A stretch of 64,000 nucleotides of DNA from the NCBI RefSeq assembly GCF_012034205.1, contig NZ_JAATEM010000026.1, forward strand, positions 59,560-123,559, written 5' to 3'. The position numbers and the translations under genes were made by a program. Positions 15,555-24,140 of this stretch are shown piece by piece. The stretch's first letter is position 1. The number at the start of each line of letters is the position of its first letter. The stretch is from Streptomyces composti (GTDB lineage Bacteria; Actinomycetota; Actinomycetes; Streptomycetales; Streptomycetaceae). The notes under the pieces were generated by a model. That model worked only from the letters and a program-made list of their open reading frames with translations. It made no database searches and was not told the DNA's origin.

Positions 15555-16473
15555 CGGCGTCGATCAGCTCCTCGGGCTCCAGCACCTCGAACTCGAAGCC
15601 GAGCAGCATCACGTGCAGGACCATCAGCTCCAGGCTGCCGGCACCGGTGCGCAGCAGGCAGGCGTCCGGGCCGTCCGCCTCCAGCGTGCCCGCGCTCGGC
15701 GAGATGCGTTCGGCCGCCTGCTCGAGGGGCGCCAGCAGCCGGATCAGCGCGTGGGTGGCGTAGGCGCGGGTGGAGACACCCCGGGAGACGTAGGCGGCCA
15801 GGTCCTCGGCCGGGGGTTCACGCGGCTCGAAGCGGGGGCCGTGCGGCGGCCTGGGGGTGATGCGGTCCACGCGGAAGGTGCGCCAGTCGGACCGGTCGAG
15901 GTCCCAGGCGACCAGGTACCAGCGGCGCTCGGAGCACACCAGGCGCAGCGGCTCGGCCGTGCGGCGGCTGGAGTTGCCCTCGTGGTCGCGGTACTCGAAG
16001 CGCAGCCGCTCGCAGTCCCGGCACAGATTGGCCAGCTCGGTCAGCACCGCCGGGTCGACGGCGTCGGCGCCCGGGCCGCGCAGCATCGGCACGGTGAAGG
16101 CGTTCAGGGCGCTCACCCGGCGGCGCAGCCGGTCGGGGAGCACCTGCTCCAGCTTGGCCAGCGCCCGCACCGAGGTCTCGCCGATGCCCTCGATGCCCCC
16201 GCCGGCCGCGGTGCGCAGGCCGACGGCGACGGCGACCGCCTCGTCGTCGTCGAGCAGCAGCGGCGGCAGCCGGGCGCCCGCGCCGAGCTGGTAGCCGCCG
16301 CCGGTGCCGGGGCTGGCGTGGACCGGGTAGCCCAGCTCGCGCAGCCGGTCCACGTCCCGGCGCAGGGTGCGGGCGCTGACGCCGAGCCGCTCGGCGAGGT
16401 CGGCGCCGGACCACTCGCGGTGGGTCTGGAGCAGGGACAGCAGGCGCAGTAGGCGGGCCGAGGTCTCCAACAT
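15436..16473 (-). CDS. WYL-domain transcriptional regulator (DeoR-like HTH)
   Basis: 345 residues. An N-terminal winged HTH (SARLLRLLSLLQTHREWSG ... SARTLRRDVDRLRELGYPV, about 4-52) and a glycine loop (SPGTGGGYQLG) precede the WYL domain, with RRWYLVAWDLDRSDWRTFRVDRI at about 205-227 and a WCX-like C-terminus ending near LEPEELIDAVNEARDLL. WYL regulators sense nucleic-acid or nucleotide ligands, and several control DNA-damage or defence genes. The last 39 residues lie antisense to the ctaD 3' end and look non-domain (Pro/Ala/Ser-rich). The ATG at 16473 starts the HTH directly; the ribosome site is weak. The target is unknown; it reads toward ctaD and away from the Liv-type binding protein. 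Confidence 0.83.
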   Translation of the reverse strand: MLETSARLLRLLSLLQTHREWSGADLAERLGVSARTLRRDVDRLRELGYPVHASPGTGGGYQLGAGARLPPLLLDDDEAVAVAVGLRTAAGGGIEGIGETSVRALAKLEQVLPDRLRRRVSALNAFTVPMLRGPGADAVDPAVLTELANLCRDCERLRFEYRDHEGNSSRRTAEPLRLVCSERRWYLVAWDLDRSDWRTFRVDRITPRPPHGPRFEPREPPAEDLAAYVSRGVSTRAYATHALIRLLAPLEQAAERISPSAGTLEADGPDACLLRTGAGSLELMVLHVMLLGFEFEVLEPEELIDAVNEARDLLARASARAAASRPRTPGDAGRTPATPSGSGAA

Positions 16474-16571
16474 GGAGGGCAGTCTGCCAGCCGTTGCGGA
16501 CAGATTCTGTCCTTGAAGGCCGCCCGCCCTCTGGGCCGCTGTCCGGAAGCGCCGGTGGCTCCCGGGCCGGC

Positions 16572-17903
16572 TCAGGGTTCGTAGGCGAGCTGCGGGACGG
16601 TGAAACAGGTGCGGTTCATGTCGCCCTGGCTCACCCAGCCCTTGCCGTCCTGCCAGCGGGCCACCGACAGGCAGGTCCGGCTGGTCCTCGGCGGCTGCGG
16701 GGACGCTCTGAAGCTGACGGGGAGCAGCAGTCCGCCCGCGGTGTAGCCGTCGCTGCCGTCGACGAACTCGTCGATGCAGGCGCGGGTGATGCCCTCGTCC
16801 GCGCAGGACCTGGCGGCGTCGGTGAACCAGCGGGCGGCCGCCCAGCCCTCCAGCTGCCACTGGGAGTGCGTCTCCAGGTGCTTGGTGGCGTCCCGGAACT
16901 CGCGCACCGCCGGGAAGCCGGTGTCCTCGTAGTTGCGGCTGTGGCCGGTCGCCCACAGGGCGTTGCGGCAGCGCGGGGCGTCCTTGTAGTCGCGGGCCAC
17001 GGCCGAGGTCCAGTTCTGCACATTGGTCACCTTGGCGGTGACCTTCGCGCCGGCCTCGTCCATCGCCCGGCACAGGCGGGCGTTGCCGTGCGCGTCGATG
17101 GCGTCGAAGACCAGGTCGGCCCCCTGCTGCCGCAGATCGGCGGCGACCGCGCGGAAGTTGGGCAGCGCGAAGTCGACCTGCTCGGTGACCACCTCGTAGC
17201 CCTCGGCCTTCAGGCCGCGCTCGATGAGCCGCGCGTAGGCGGCCGAGGAGGACTGGTTGTACGAGACGACCGCGGCGGTACGGGCGCCGTGCTCGCGTTT
17301 GAAGTAGCGGTAGACCTCGGTGCCGCCGTACAGCTTGCCGTCCCAGCCGGTGGTGCCGTTCCTGGGCGCCGAGGTGCCGTAGATGCTGTACAGGTGCGGG
17401 TAGGTGTCGTAGGCGGTGCCGATGGGCTGGCCGCCGATGTCGGGGACGCCGGCGCGCGAGACCCGGGCGGCGCCCGCGTAGTCGAAGGCGGTGGTGGCGA
17501 CCAGGGCGACCACCTTCTGCTCGTCGACCAGCTTGCGCACGCACTCGTTGTTGCCGACGCCGCTGCCGCCGTCGTCGCACAGGTGCACCTCGACGCGCCG
17601 GCCGTCGATGCCGCCGCGGGAGTTGAGCCGGTCGAAGTACGCCTTGGCGCCGTCGCGCGGCCCGGTGAAGGCGCTGCCGCCGACCGGGCTGGTGGCGCTG
17701 GTGATGATGCCGACGTGCAGCGGTTCGCCGGTGGCCCGGGTGGGCGCGGGCGAGCGGTCGTCGCCGCCGAAGTCGCTCTCCGGCAGCCGGCTCCCGCAGG
17801 CCGCGGTCAGGGCGAGCAGCGCGGCGGCGGCCAGCGCCGCGGCCGGCGGCGTCCACCGCCGGTGCGCAGGAGCCGTGGGCGTCCGCGTCCCCGCGCGGGG
17901 CAC
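16572..17903 (-). CDS. Branched-chain amino-acid-type ABC transporter substrate-binding lipoprotein
   Basis: About 443 residues from the chosen start. Signal and lipobox: PPAAALAAAALLALTAAC, so it is membrane-anchored. The rest is a Peripla_BP_6/LivJ-like fold: LHVGIITSATSPVGG, GAKAYFDRLNSRGGIDGRRVEV, LVATTAFDYAGAARV, TAAVVSYNQSSSAAYARL. It binds an amino acid or related ligand. The GTG at 17903 is preferred (CGAGG six bases upstream, signal peptide about 15 residues later); a GTG at 18035 would add 44 arginine/proline-rich residues. It is encoded opposite the LivHMG/LivF genes, which would supply permease and ATPase. Extra cysteines (VHLCDDG, NNEC, RLCRA, PRCRN, RSCAD) suggest several disulfides. 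Confidence 0.82.
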   Translation of the reverse strand: MPRAGTRTPTAPAHRRWTPPAAALAAAALLALTAACGSRLPESDFGGDDRSPAPTRATGEPLHVGIITSATSPVGGSAFTGPRDGAKAYFDRLNSRGGIDGRRVEVHLCDDGGSGVGNNECVRKLVDEQKVVALVATTAFDYAGAARVSRAGVPDIGGQPIGTAYDTYPHLYSIYGTSAPRNGTTGWDGKLYGGTEVYRYFKREHGARTAAVVSYNQSSSAAYARLIERGLKAEGYEVVTEQVDFALPNFRAVAADLRQQGADLVFDAIDAHGNARLCRAMDEAGAKVTAKVTNVQNWTSAVARDYKDAPRCRNALWATGHSRNYEDTGFPAVREFRDATKHLETHSQWQLEGWAAARWFTDAARSCADEGITRACIDEFVDGSDGYTAGGLLLPVSFRASPQPPRTSRTCLSVARWQDGKGWVSQGDMNRTCFTVPQLAYEP

Positions 17904-18036
17904 CGGGACCTCGGGCAGCCGCTCCCGGCGCGCCGGGGCCGGGAGGTGTGTCCGCCCGCGGCGCGTCGAGCCCGGCGGCGTCCGCCCTCGGTGCGGCAGG
18001 GTCCGGGCGGACGCCGCCCGCCGGGGGGCCGGCACC

Positions 18037-18633
18037 TCAGCAGCCCGGGACGGCCGTGGCCGACCCGTTGCCGCTCATCTGCACCAGCGCGCACAGGGTC
18101 TTGGCGGACACCTTCCAGGTGCCGTCCTGCTCGACGGCCGTGCCGGAGGCGTCGGGCAGGGCGGTGGCGCCCTGGAGGGTCAGCGTATAGGTCACGTCGG
18201 CCTCGGTGGGCGAGGTGAAGGTGATCTCGGTGACCTTCGCCTGCACCTGGCCGCCGCGCTGGTCGCCGCTGAAGGCCTGGAGCACCGGAGCCATCCGCTC
18301 GCCGTTCTCCAGGACCGTCGTCTTGTCCTCCATGGAGGTGGCGGGGTCGAAGAACTTCTCCCAGTTCTGCCGGATCTCCCGCTCGGCCGCCGCGCGGTCC
18401 GCGGGCGCGCTCGCCGGCGCGCTGGTGGTCCGTTCGGGTGTCGGTGTGGGCGGCGGGCTGGAGTCGCCCCCGCCGTCGTCGTCATCGCCGCATGCGGCAA
18501 GTCCGGGGCCGAGGACCAGGATCACGGCCGCCGCAAGGGCGGAGCCGCGCCGCGCCGTCCGCGGGCCGCGTCCCCTTCCCCTGGTCCCCCGTGTTCCTCG
18601 TGTCCCCCGCCTGAGGTCGCTGCCGAGAACCAT
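18037..18633 (-). CDS. Low-molecular-weight antigen MTB12-like lipoprotein
   Basis: 198 residues. An Arg/Gly-rich start (RRGTRGTRGTRGRGRG) is followed by a hydrophobic stretch with lipobox LGPGLAAC, an acidic and Pro/Thr-rich linker, and one folded domain from about residue 70 (REIRQNWEKFFDPATSMEDKTTVLENGE ... in two blocks, then VTYTLTLQG and DGTWKVSAKTLCALVQM). This resembles the mycobacterial Mtb12 secreted-antigen family, of unknown biochemical role. The ATG at 18633 is used; a GTG 12 bp earlier is possible. It lies directly upstream of the substrate-binding lipoprotein on the same strand and may share its transcript. Confidence 0.7.
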   Translation of the reverse strand: MVLGSDLRRGTRGTRGTRGRGRGPRTARRGSALAAAVILVLGPGLAACGDDDDGGGDSSPPPTPTPERTTSAPASAPADRAAAEREIRQNWEKFFDPATSMEDKTTVLENGERMAPVLQAFSGDQRGGQVQAKVTEITFTSPTEADVTYTLTLQGATALPDASGTAVEQDGTWKVSAKTLCALVQMSGNGSATAVPGC

Positions 18634-18814
18634 CTGGCTCACCACCGGGTGTCGGTCCGGGCCATGTGCGCCCGGTTCTTTCAGGGTCAGCTTCCACAAG
18701 GCATAGTGCAAGCCAACGCCCGAGTTGGACAGTGGGCCAGGGTGTCCGGGGGCCGACGGACACGGGCGGGCCGGCACATGCGCGGAGAGACGACCGAGCG
18801 ATGTGGGAGCCAGG

Positions 18815-19291
18815 ATGCGGACAGCCCGACTGCGGACCGTGCACCCCGCCCTGTGGGCCGGCTGGGCGGCCCTCGCCGCCGGCGCGGTGCTGTGCGTCGT
18901 CGGCTGGTACGGCATCTCCGGTGAGCGGTACGCCGAACGGCAGTTGCCCTACCTGGCCTCCTGCACCATCCCCGGCGCGGCGCTGATCATCGCGGGCGCG
19001 GTGCTGCTGGCGCACGGGCGCGAGTCGCTGGCCGCCACCCGGGTGGAGGAGCTGTACGGGCTGCTGGTGGAGGCGGAGCCGGACGACGTGGACGTCTCCG
19101 GGCAGGCGGCCGGCGCGCCGGTCGCGGTCAGCGGCGAGACGCTGATGGTGCCCGGCGGCACGCTGTGGCACCGCGCGGACTGTCCGCTGGTCGCCGGCAA
19201 GGCGGAGGCGGTGCCGGTGGACAGGGCGCTGGTGGCGGACGGCCGGCTGAGGCCCTGCCCGATCTGTGACCCCGCCGGGGACGACGACTGA
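18815..19291 (+). CDS. Small membrane protein with C-terminal Cys/His motif, ahead of Liv genes
   Basis: 158 residues. Two membrane segments (about 12-35 and 50-70) are joined by a short loop, then a cytoplasmic or extracellular helix (ATRVEELYGLLVEAEPDDVD). The C-terminal module has LWHRADCPLVAGK ... RLRPCPICDP. The H-x3-C ... C-x2-C spacing looks like a metal site of the kind seen at the ends of many actinobacterial proteins. GGGAG five bases upstream fixes the ATG. Its stop is 13 bp before the LivHMG start, so the two are probably co-transcribed and coupled. It may be an accessory subunit of the transporter; function not recognised. Confidence 0.62.
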   Translation: MRTARLRTVHPALWAGWAALAAGAVLCVVGWYGISGERYAERQLPYLASCTIPGAALIIAGAVLLAHGRESLAATRVEELYGLLVEAEPDDVDVSGQAAGAPVAVSGETLMVPGGTLWHRADCPLVAGKAEAVPVDRALVADGRLRPCPICDPAGDDD

Positions 19292-19304
19292 AGCCCGGCC
19301 GCCG

Positions 19305-22139
19305 ATGTCCTCGCTGACGTACGACCTCACGCTGGCCGGGCTGTCGGTCGGCGCCGCCGCGGCGCTCACCGGCATCGGCCTGATCGTGACCTACCGGGCC
19401 ACCGGGGTGCTCAACTTCGCGCACGGCGCGATCGCCATGGTGTGCGCCTATGTGCTGCGGCAGTGCGTGGTGGAGTGGGGCTGGCCGCTGGGGTGGGCCG
19501 CCGTGTTCGCGCTGGTGGTCCTGGCACCGGGGATCGGGGTGGTGCTGGAACGGTTCGTCTTCCGCCCGCTGTCGGTGCTGGGCGGCGATCCGGCGCAGAC
19601 CCTGGTGGCCTCCCTCGGGGTGTTCGTGCTGCTGGTGGGCGGTGCGGCGCTGCTGTGGGGGCAGGGGGCGCGGGACGACGCGCCGGTGCTGCTGGCGGCG
19701 GAGCCGTGGGGCCAGCTGGCGGTGGTGGCGGTCCTGGCCGCGGGGGTCGCGGCAGTGGTGCGGTTCTCGCGGTTCGGACGGGAGCTGCGGGCGGTGGTGG
19801 ACGACCGGCAGCTGGCGGTGCTCGGCGGCGTGGACGCGGACCGGGTGGCGGCGGTGGGCTGGGCGTTCGGTGCGTTCACCGCGGGGCTCACCGGGGTGCT
19901 GCTGGCGCCGTACGTGCGGCTCGACCCGTACGGGCTGCCGCTGCTGGTGATGGAGGTGCTGGCGGTCGCGGTGGCCGCGCGGATGCGGAGCCTGTCGGTG
20001 GCGGTCGTCGTGGCGCTCGGCATCGGGGTGGCGCAGAGCCAGCTGACCCGGCTGCATCCCTCCGGCTGGGGGCAGCCGCTGGTGCAGGCCCTCGGCTCCA
20101 ACCTGTTCGTGGTCGCGCTGCTGATCGCCGCCCTGGCGCTGCCCGGGGTGGGCACGCGGGACGCGCTGCCGCGCTCCGCGACCGCGCGGGTGCCGACGCC
20201 GCCGGGCGCCTGGATCGTGGCCGGGGTGCTGTTCCTGCTGCCGCTGGGCTTCGCCGGACGCGATCTGCACACTGCCGTGCAGGTGCCGGCGCTCGGCGTG
20301 GTGCTGCTGTCCCTGGTCGTGGTCACCGGCCGGGGCGGGCAGATCTCCCTCGGCCAGGCGGCCTACGCGGGTCTGGGCGCCCTGTTCACGGCCCTGCTGG
20401 CCGCCGGGCGCTTCCCCGGCCTGCCCCGGCTGCCGGAACTGGCCGCGCTGGCGGTGGCGGTGGTCCTGGTGGCTCCCCTGGGCGTGCTCACCGGCTGGCC
20501 GGCGATCGGCCGCCGGGGCCTGGCCCTGGCGCTGGCGACCTTCGCATTCGGTGTGGGCGTGAGCCGCTTCGTCTTCGCCCAGCCCTACGCCACGGCGGGC
20601 CTGTTCCTGAACCGCCCCGCCGGCTTCGACGACGACCGCGCCTACTACGCCCTGGAGCTGGCCCTCCTGGTGTGCGCCTTGCTGGCGACGGCGGCGCTGC
20701 GCCGGGGCCGCGTCGGTCGCGCCCTGGCCGCCCTGCGCGACCACGAGTCCGGGGCCCGCGCGGCGGGCGTGCCCGTGCCCTCGCTGAAGCTGCTCGCCTT
20801 CGTCTGCGGCGCCGCGCTGGCCGCGCTCGGCGGCGGCATGCTCGGCATGGGGCTGCGCGCCTTCGACCCGGCCGCGTTCGACCCCGTGCGGGGCCTGCTG
20901 TGGTTCGCCGCGGTGGTGGTCCTGGGCGCCGACAGCGCCCTGGGCGCCCTGCTCGCCGCGGCTCTCCTGGTCGGCCTCGACGCGGGCACCCGGGGCGGCG
21001 TGGCGGCGGCCGTCATCGGCGTGCTCGCCGTCCTGGTGGGCCGCTTCCCGGGCGGCCCCTATGAGGCCCTTCGCTCCGTCCTCCGGCGCCTGGACGGCAC
21101 CCCGTCCCTCACCCCCCTGGGCATCCGGGCGCGCCGCCGCCTCCACGGCTCGCCGGCGGAACCCCCACCGGCCCCGGTGCCGTCCGGCGCCACGGCGGTG
21201 GCCGCGGCAGCGCCGGCCGCCGGCGGCCCCCGGAGCGGGGCGACCCGGGAGGCGCGGGACACCGGCCCCGCGTGGCGCGAGCACCCCGCACCGGGCACGG
21301 ACTCCACCACCCCGCAGGATTCGCTCGCCGGTGAGCCCGACGAGTCCGGTGAACCCGGTGGGCCCGGTGGGCCCGGTGGGCCCGGTGGGTCTGAGCGGCC
21401 CACCGGCCGGGCGGGGACGCCGGGTGCGTACGGGCCGGAGGACGTGCCCGTGCTCGAGGCGCGGGCGTTGCGCGTCCGGTACGGGGGGTTCGTCGCGCTG
21501 GACGGGGTGGATCTGCGGGTGCCGCCGGGGCGGGTGACGGCGGTGGTGGGGCCCAACGGGGCCGGCAAGAGCACGCTGTTCCACTGTCTGGCCGGGACGC
21601 TGAGGCCCGAGCGGGGGGTCGTGCGGTTCGGCGCGCTGGACATGACGCGGCTGCCCGCGCACGCGCGCACCCGGCTGGGTGTGGCGCGGACGTTCCAGCA
21701 GCTGGCGGTGTTCCCGACGCTCACGGTGGCGGAGAACGTGCGGGTCGGCGCCGAGCAGGGCCGGGTGAGCGATCCCGGTGCCGTGGAACGGACGCTGCGG
21801 CTGCTCGGCCTCGACGGGCCGGTGCGGGCGCTCCCGGCCGCCGGTCTGCCCACCGGCACGCTGCGCCGCGTCGAGCTCGCCCGCGCCCTGGCCGGCGGCC
21901 CTCGTGTGCTGCTGCTGGACGAGCCCGCGGCCGGTCTGGACACCGGCGAAGTGGCCGCGCTGACGCGGATCCTGAAGGCGCTGGCGGCCGACGGCATGGC
22001 GCTGCTGGTGGTCGAGCACGACCTCGACCTGGTCGCCGACCTCGCGGACGTGGTGCATGTGATGACGGCCGGCCGGATCGTCGCCACCGGGCCGCCGGGC
22101 CATGTCCTGGACACCCTCGGGGAGGCGACCGGAGCATGA
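19305..22139 (+). CDS. Fused LivH-LivM-LivG branched-chain amino acid ABC transporter (two permeases plus ATPase)
   Basis: About 944 residues, where the classical system uses three proteins. LivH-type permease (residues about 1-290, starts SSLTYDLTLAGLSVGAAAAL, with the TGVLNFAHGA motif); LivM-type permease (about 300-600, GRGGQISLGQAAYAG and LRDHESGARAAGVPV); a Pro/Gly/Ala-rich linker of about 120 residues; LivG-type ATPase (about 715-944) with Walker A GPNGAGKSTL, Q-loop TFQQLAVF, signature-like LPTGTLRRVELARAL, Walker B VLLLDEPAAGLD and switch His VVEHDLD. It imports branched-chain amino acids or similar. ATG 19305 is used; a GTG at 19266 overlapping the preceding gene is an alternative. 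The TGA overlaps the livF ATG. Confidence 0.88.
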   Translation: MSSLTYDLTLAGLSVGAAAALTGIGLIVTYRATGVLNFAHGAIAMVCAYVLRQCVVEWGWPLGWAAVFALVVLAPGIGVVLERFVFRPLSVLGGDPAQTLVASLGVFVLLVGGAALLWGQGARDDAPVLLAAEPWGQLAVVAVLAAGVAAVVRFSRFGRELRAVVDDRQLAVLGGVDADRVAAVGWAFGAFTAGLTGVLLAPYVRLDPYGLPLLVMEVLAVAVAARMRSLSVAVVVALGIGVAQSQLTRLHPSGWGQPLVQALGSNLFVVALLIAALALPGVGTRDALPRSATARVPTPPGAWIVAGVLFLLPLGFAGRDLHTAVQVPALGVVLLSLVVVTGRGGQISLGQAAYAGLGALFTALLAAGRFPGLPRLPELAALAVAVVLVAPLGVLTGWPAIGRRGLALALATFAFGVGVSRFVFAQPYATAGLFLNRPAGFDDDRAYYALELALLVCALLATAALRRGRVGRALAALRDHESGARAAGVPVPSLKLLAFVCGAALAALGGGMLGMGLRAFDPAAFDPVRGLLWFAAVVVLGADSALGALLAAALLVGLDAGTRGGVAAAVIGVLAVLVGRFPGGPYEALRSVLRRLDGTPSLTPLGIRARRRLHGSPAEPPPAPVPSGATAVAAAAPAAGGPRSGATREARDTGPAWREHPAPGTDSTTPQDSLAGEPDESGEPGGPGGPGGPGGSERPTGRAGTPGAYGPEDVPVLEARALRVRYGGFVALDGVDLRVPPGRVTAVVGPNGAGKSTLFHCLAGTLRPERGVVRFGALDMTRLPAHARTRLGVARTFQQLAVFPTLTVAENVRVGAEQGRVSDPGAVERTLRLLGLDGPVRALPAAGLPTGTLRRVELARALAGGPRVLLLDEPAAGLDTGEVAALTRILKALAADGMALLVVEHDLDLVADLADVVHVMTAGRIVATGPPGHVLDTLGEATGA
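21354..21389 (+). repeat. Four exact tandem copies of a 9-bp unit in the permease-ATPase linker
   Basis: CCCGGTGGG is repeated four times without change, encoding a Pro-Gly-Gly run between the LivM and LivG modules. It marks the junction as a slippage-prone, low-constraint linker. Confidence 0.85.
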
Positions 22140-22807
22140 CGACGAACTCGACGGCCACCACCGTCGAACTGCGCCGGGCACGCGTGCGCTACGGGCCGCT
22201 CGAGGCCCTGCACGGCGTCACCCTCGTCGCACCGGGGCCCGGCCTGACGGTGCTGCTCGGGCGCAACGGGTCCGGGCGCACCACCGTGCTGCGGGCCCTG
22301 GCCGGCACCGTGCGGCTCTCGGCCGGCGCGGTGGTGTGGGACGGCACCGACGTGACCCGGATGCCCGCGTTCGAGCGAGCCCGCCGGGGGCTGTGTCTGG
22401 TGCCGGAACGGCGGGCGGTGTTCGGTTCCCTGACGGTGCGGGAGAACCTCGCCCTCGCCGCGTCCGACCCCTCCCCCGCCCTGGACGCCTACCCGGCGCT
22501 GCGGCCGCTGGCGGACCGCCGGGCGGGCACGCTCTCCGGCGGCGAGCAGCGGATGCTCGCGGTCTCCCGTGCCCTGCTGGTCCGGCCGCGCGTGCTGCTC
22601 GTGGACGAGCCGGCCCAGGGCATGTCACCCGCGGTCGCGGCCCGCACGTACGAGCTGCTGGCGTCCCTGGACGCCTGTGTGGTGCTGGCGGAGCAGCGGC
22701 TGCCGCCCGCCCTGCGGGACCGCCCCGCGTTCGTCTACGAACTGCGCCGCGGGGCGGTCGTGTTCGCCGGGGAGGCGGGTGAGGTCGCCCGCCTCCCCGG
22801 CGTCTGA
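22136..22807 (+). CDS. livF: LivF-type ABC ATPase with Walker A Lys-to-Arg change
   Basis: A 223-residue ATPase, second nucleotide-binding subunit of the Liv-type importer. Walker A reads GRNGSGRTT, with arginine where the nucleotide-binding lysine normally is. The signature TLSGGEQRMLAVSRAL, Walker B VLLVDEPAQGM and the glutamine-type switch VVLAEQRL (usual in LivF) are intact. It is about 10-15 residues shorter than LivF proteins I know. The ATG overlaps the LivG stop (ATGA), so translation is coupled and stoichiometry with LivHMG is enforced. The arginine may lower ATP turnover; the LivG site with its intact lysine could be the main catalytic one. A terminator follows. Confidence 0.85.
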   Translation: MTTNSTATTVELRRARVRYGPLEALHGVTLVAPGPGLTVLLGRNGSGRTTVLRALAGTVRLSAGAVVWDGTDVTRMPAFERARRGLCLVPERRAVFGSLTVRENLALAASDPSPALDAYPALRPLADRRAGTLSGGEQRMLAVSRALLVRPRVLLVDEPAQGMSPAVAARTYELLASLDACVVLAEQRLPPALRDRPAFVYELRRGAVVFAGEAGEVARLPGV

Positions 22808-22811
22808 ACCT

Positions 22812-22858
22812 GCCGGGAACCCGCCGGAGGGACCGGAGCCGTGGCAGCGGTTCCCGGC
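22812..22858. terminator. Bidirectional terminator between livF and rpf gene
   Basis: GCCGGGAACC and GGTTCCCGGC (10 bp, perfect) flank a 27-nt loop containing a further CCGG/CCGG pairing. It lies between convergent stops at 22807 and 22874. Confidence 0.75.
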
Positions 22859-22873
22859 TGTTCTCGGCCGCGC

Positions 22874-23596
22874 TCAGAGCTCGAGCCGCTGGCCCGGCAG
22901 GATCACGTCGGGGTCGCCGCCGATGACGTCCTTGTTGGCGGCGTACAGCCGCTGCCAGGTGGTGCCGTGCCGGGCCGCGATGCCACTGAGGGTGTCCCCC
23001 GCGCGGACGGTGTAGTCGCCGCGGGAGTGGCCGCGGTCCGGGTGTCCGGTGGACCGCGTGGACGGCGCGGACGGCGCGGACGGCGCGGACTGCGACGGCC
23101 CGGCGGCCTTCTTCGCGGGCTCGGCCGGCTGGGCCGCCTTCTGCGGCGCCCGGTTCGCGCTCACCGGGCCGGTCGCCGGTGCGCTGCCAGCGGCCCCGGC
23201 GCGGGCCGAGCAGACCGGCCAGGCGCCCCAGCCCTGGGCGCGCTGGACCTTGGTGGCGACGGCGATCTGCTGGGCCTTGGTGGCCCGGTCGGCGGTCGGC
23301 GCGTAGGCCGTGCCGCCGAAGGCGCGCCAGGTGGCGCCGGAGAACTGGAGCCCGCCGTAGTAGCCGTTGCCGGTGTTGATGTGCCAGTTGCCGCCGCTCT
23401 CGCACTGGGCGATGCGGTCCCACACCCCGCTGTCCGCCGCCGCGGCGGTGCCGCCGCCGGCCAGCAGCCCCAGGGGTGCGAGCAGTGCCGCACCGGCCAG
23501 GACGGCCGTCGTACGGGCCCGGCCGGAGCTGCTCCCGGTGTCGCGGGAGGTGCCGGGCTCGTGGGAGTCGCGGGTGTTATGGGCACATTCGGACAT
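22874..23596 (-). CDS. Secreted resuscitation-promoting factor (Rpf) with LysM domain
   Basis: 240 residues. Signal peptide about 28-55 after a hydrophilic start (MSECAHNTRD). The Rpf/transglycosylase-like domain runs about 55-130, with the catalytic glutamate in IAQCESGGNWHINTGNGYYG and the partner cysteine in WPVC. A Ser/Ala/Pro linker containing three SAP units is followed by a C-terminal LysM (YTVRAGDTLSGIAARHGTTW, about 192-240) that binds peptidoglycan. It cleaves the cell-wall glycan, aiding spore germination or growth resumption. GAGAGGGAAC before ATG 23596 fixes the start. Streptomyces carry several rpf genes; which one this is cannot be told here. Confidence 0.88.
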   Translation of the reverse strand: MSECAHNTRDSHEPGTSRDTGSSSGRARTTAVLAGAALLAPLGLLAGGGTAAAADSGVWDRIAQCESGGNWHINTGNGYYGGLQFSGATWRAFGGTAYAPTADRATKAQQIAVATKVQRAQGWGAWPVCSARAGAAGSAPATGPVSANRAPQKAAQPAEPAKKAAGPSQSAPSAPSAPSTRSTGHPDRGHSRGDYTVRAGDTLSGIAARHGTTWQRLYAANKDVIGGDPDVILPGQRLEL

Positions 23597-24140
23597 GTAG
23601 TTCCCTCTCGAACAACCCGGGGTCCCCTGGGCGTCGCGCCGCCCGCCGCACCATGGGGCACGGGGGCCGCGCTCACCCCGTCCGCCTGTCGGGGGTGGTG
23701 CGATGGAGCATGGGATGGTGCGGTCGGCGGACGTACCCGGGCGGTGCTCGGTGCACACGGCGGAGGAATGTAAGGAGCCTCGCGGCCGCGGAGCAACCAA
23801 CGGCCCGTCCGGGCAGGCCAGTTGGGCATTACCCGAGGTAGCGGCGAATTTCGGCCACCCATTTCATCAGCTGATTTCCTGATTTGTCGACCACTCGGAC
23901 CGCCACCGCGTGACCCACTTCACGCTGCCAACTTCTTTACATCCGCGGCTAGTTGACGGTGAGTGCCCGATTCCGCGCCGAACGTGACGGTGTGCGTCGG
24001 TCGGTTCGATTCCGTTCGTCCAAGGGCGTGACTACCGCCACAGATCGTCCGTTGTCTTCTTCATGAGCCGGGGACCCACCCGGACCACGGGCCGGGAGCC
24101 ACCCGGTCCCGTCACGCACCGCATCCCGAGGGAGCCACCC
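23597..24140. other. Gene-free region upstream of rpf gene
   Basis: About 540 bp between divergent genes, including a stretch of lower GC (23840-23950). It was searched by eye for the ydaO/c-di-AMP riboswitch core that precedes some Streptomyces rpf genes; only short partial matches (GGGGACCCC, CCGACAG) are present and they are not in a credible arrangement. Long leaders are likely on one or both sides. Confidence 0.5.

Noticed and set aside
19128..22181. Long minus-strand open frame opposite the Liv transporter
   Set aside because: Antisense shadow of the LivHMG coding sequence; no domain, signal peptide or ribosome site.
23829..23867. Twelve-codon minus-strand reading frame (MKWVAEIRRYLG)
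   Set aside because: No ribosome site at the right distance and A/T-rich third positions unlike Streptomyces coding sequence; probably chance.
23597..24140. c-di-AMP (ydaO) riboswitch in front of the rpf gene
   Set aside because: Some Streptomyces rpf genes have one, but only short fragments of the conserved core are present (GGGGACCCC, CCGACAG) and not in the needed order or spacing. An Infernal search with RF00379 would settle it.
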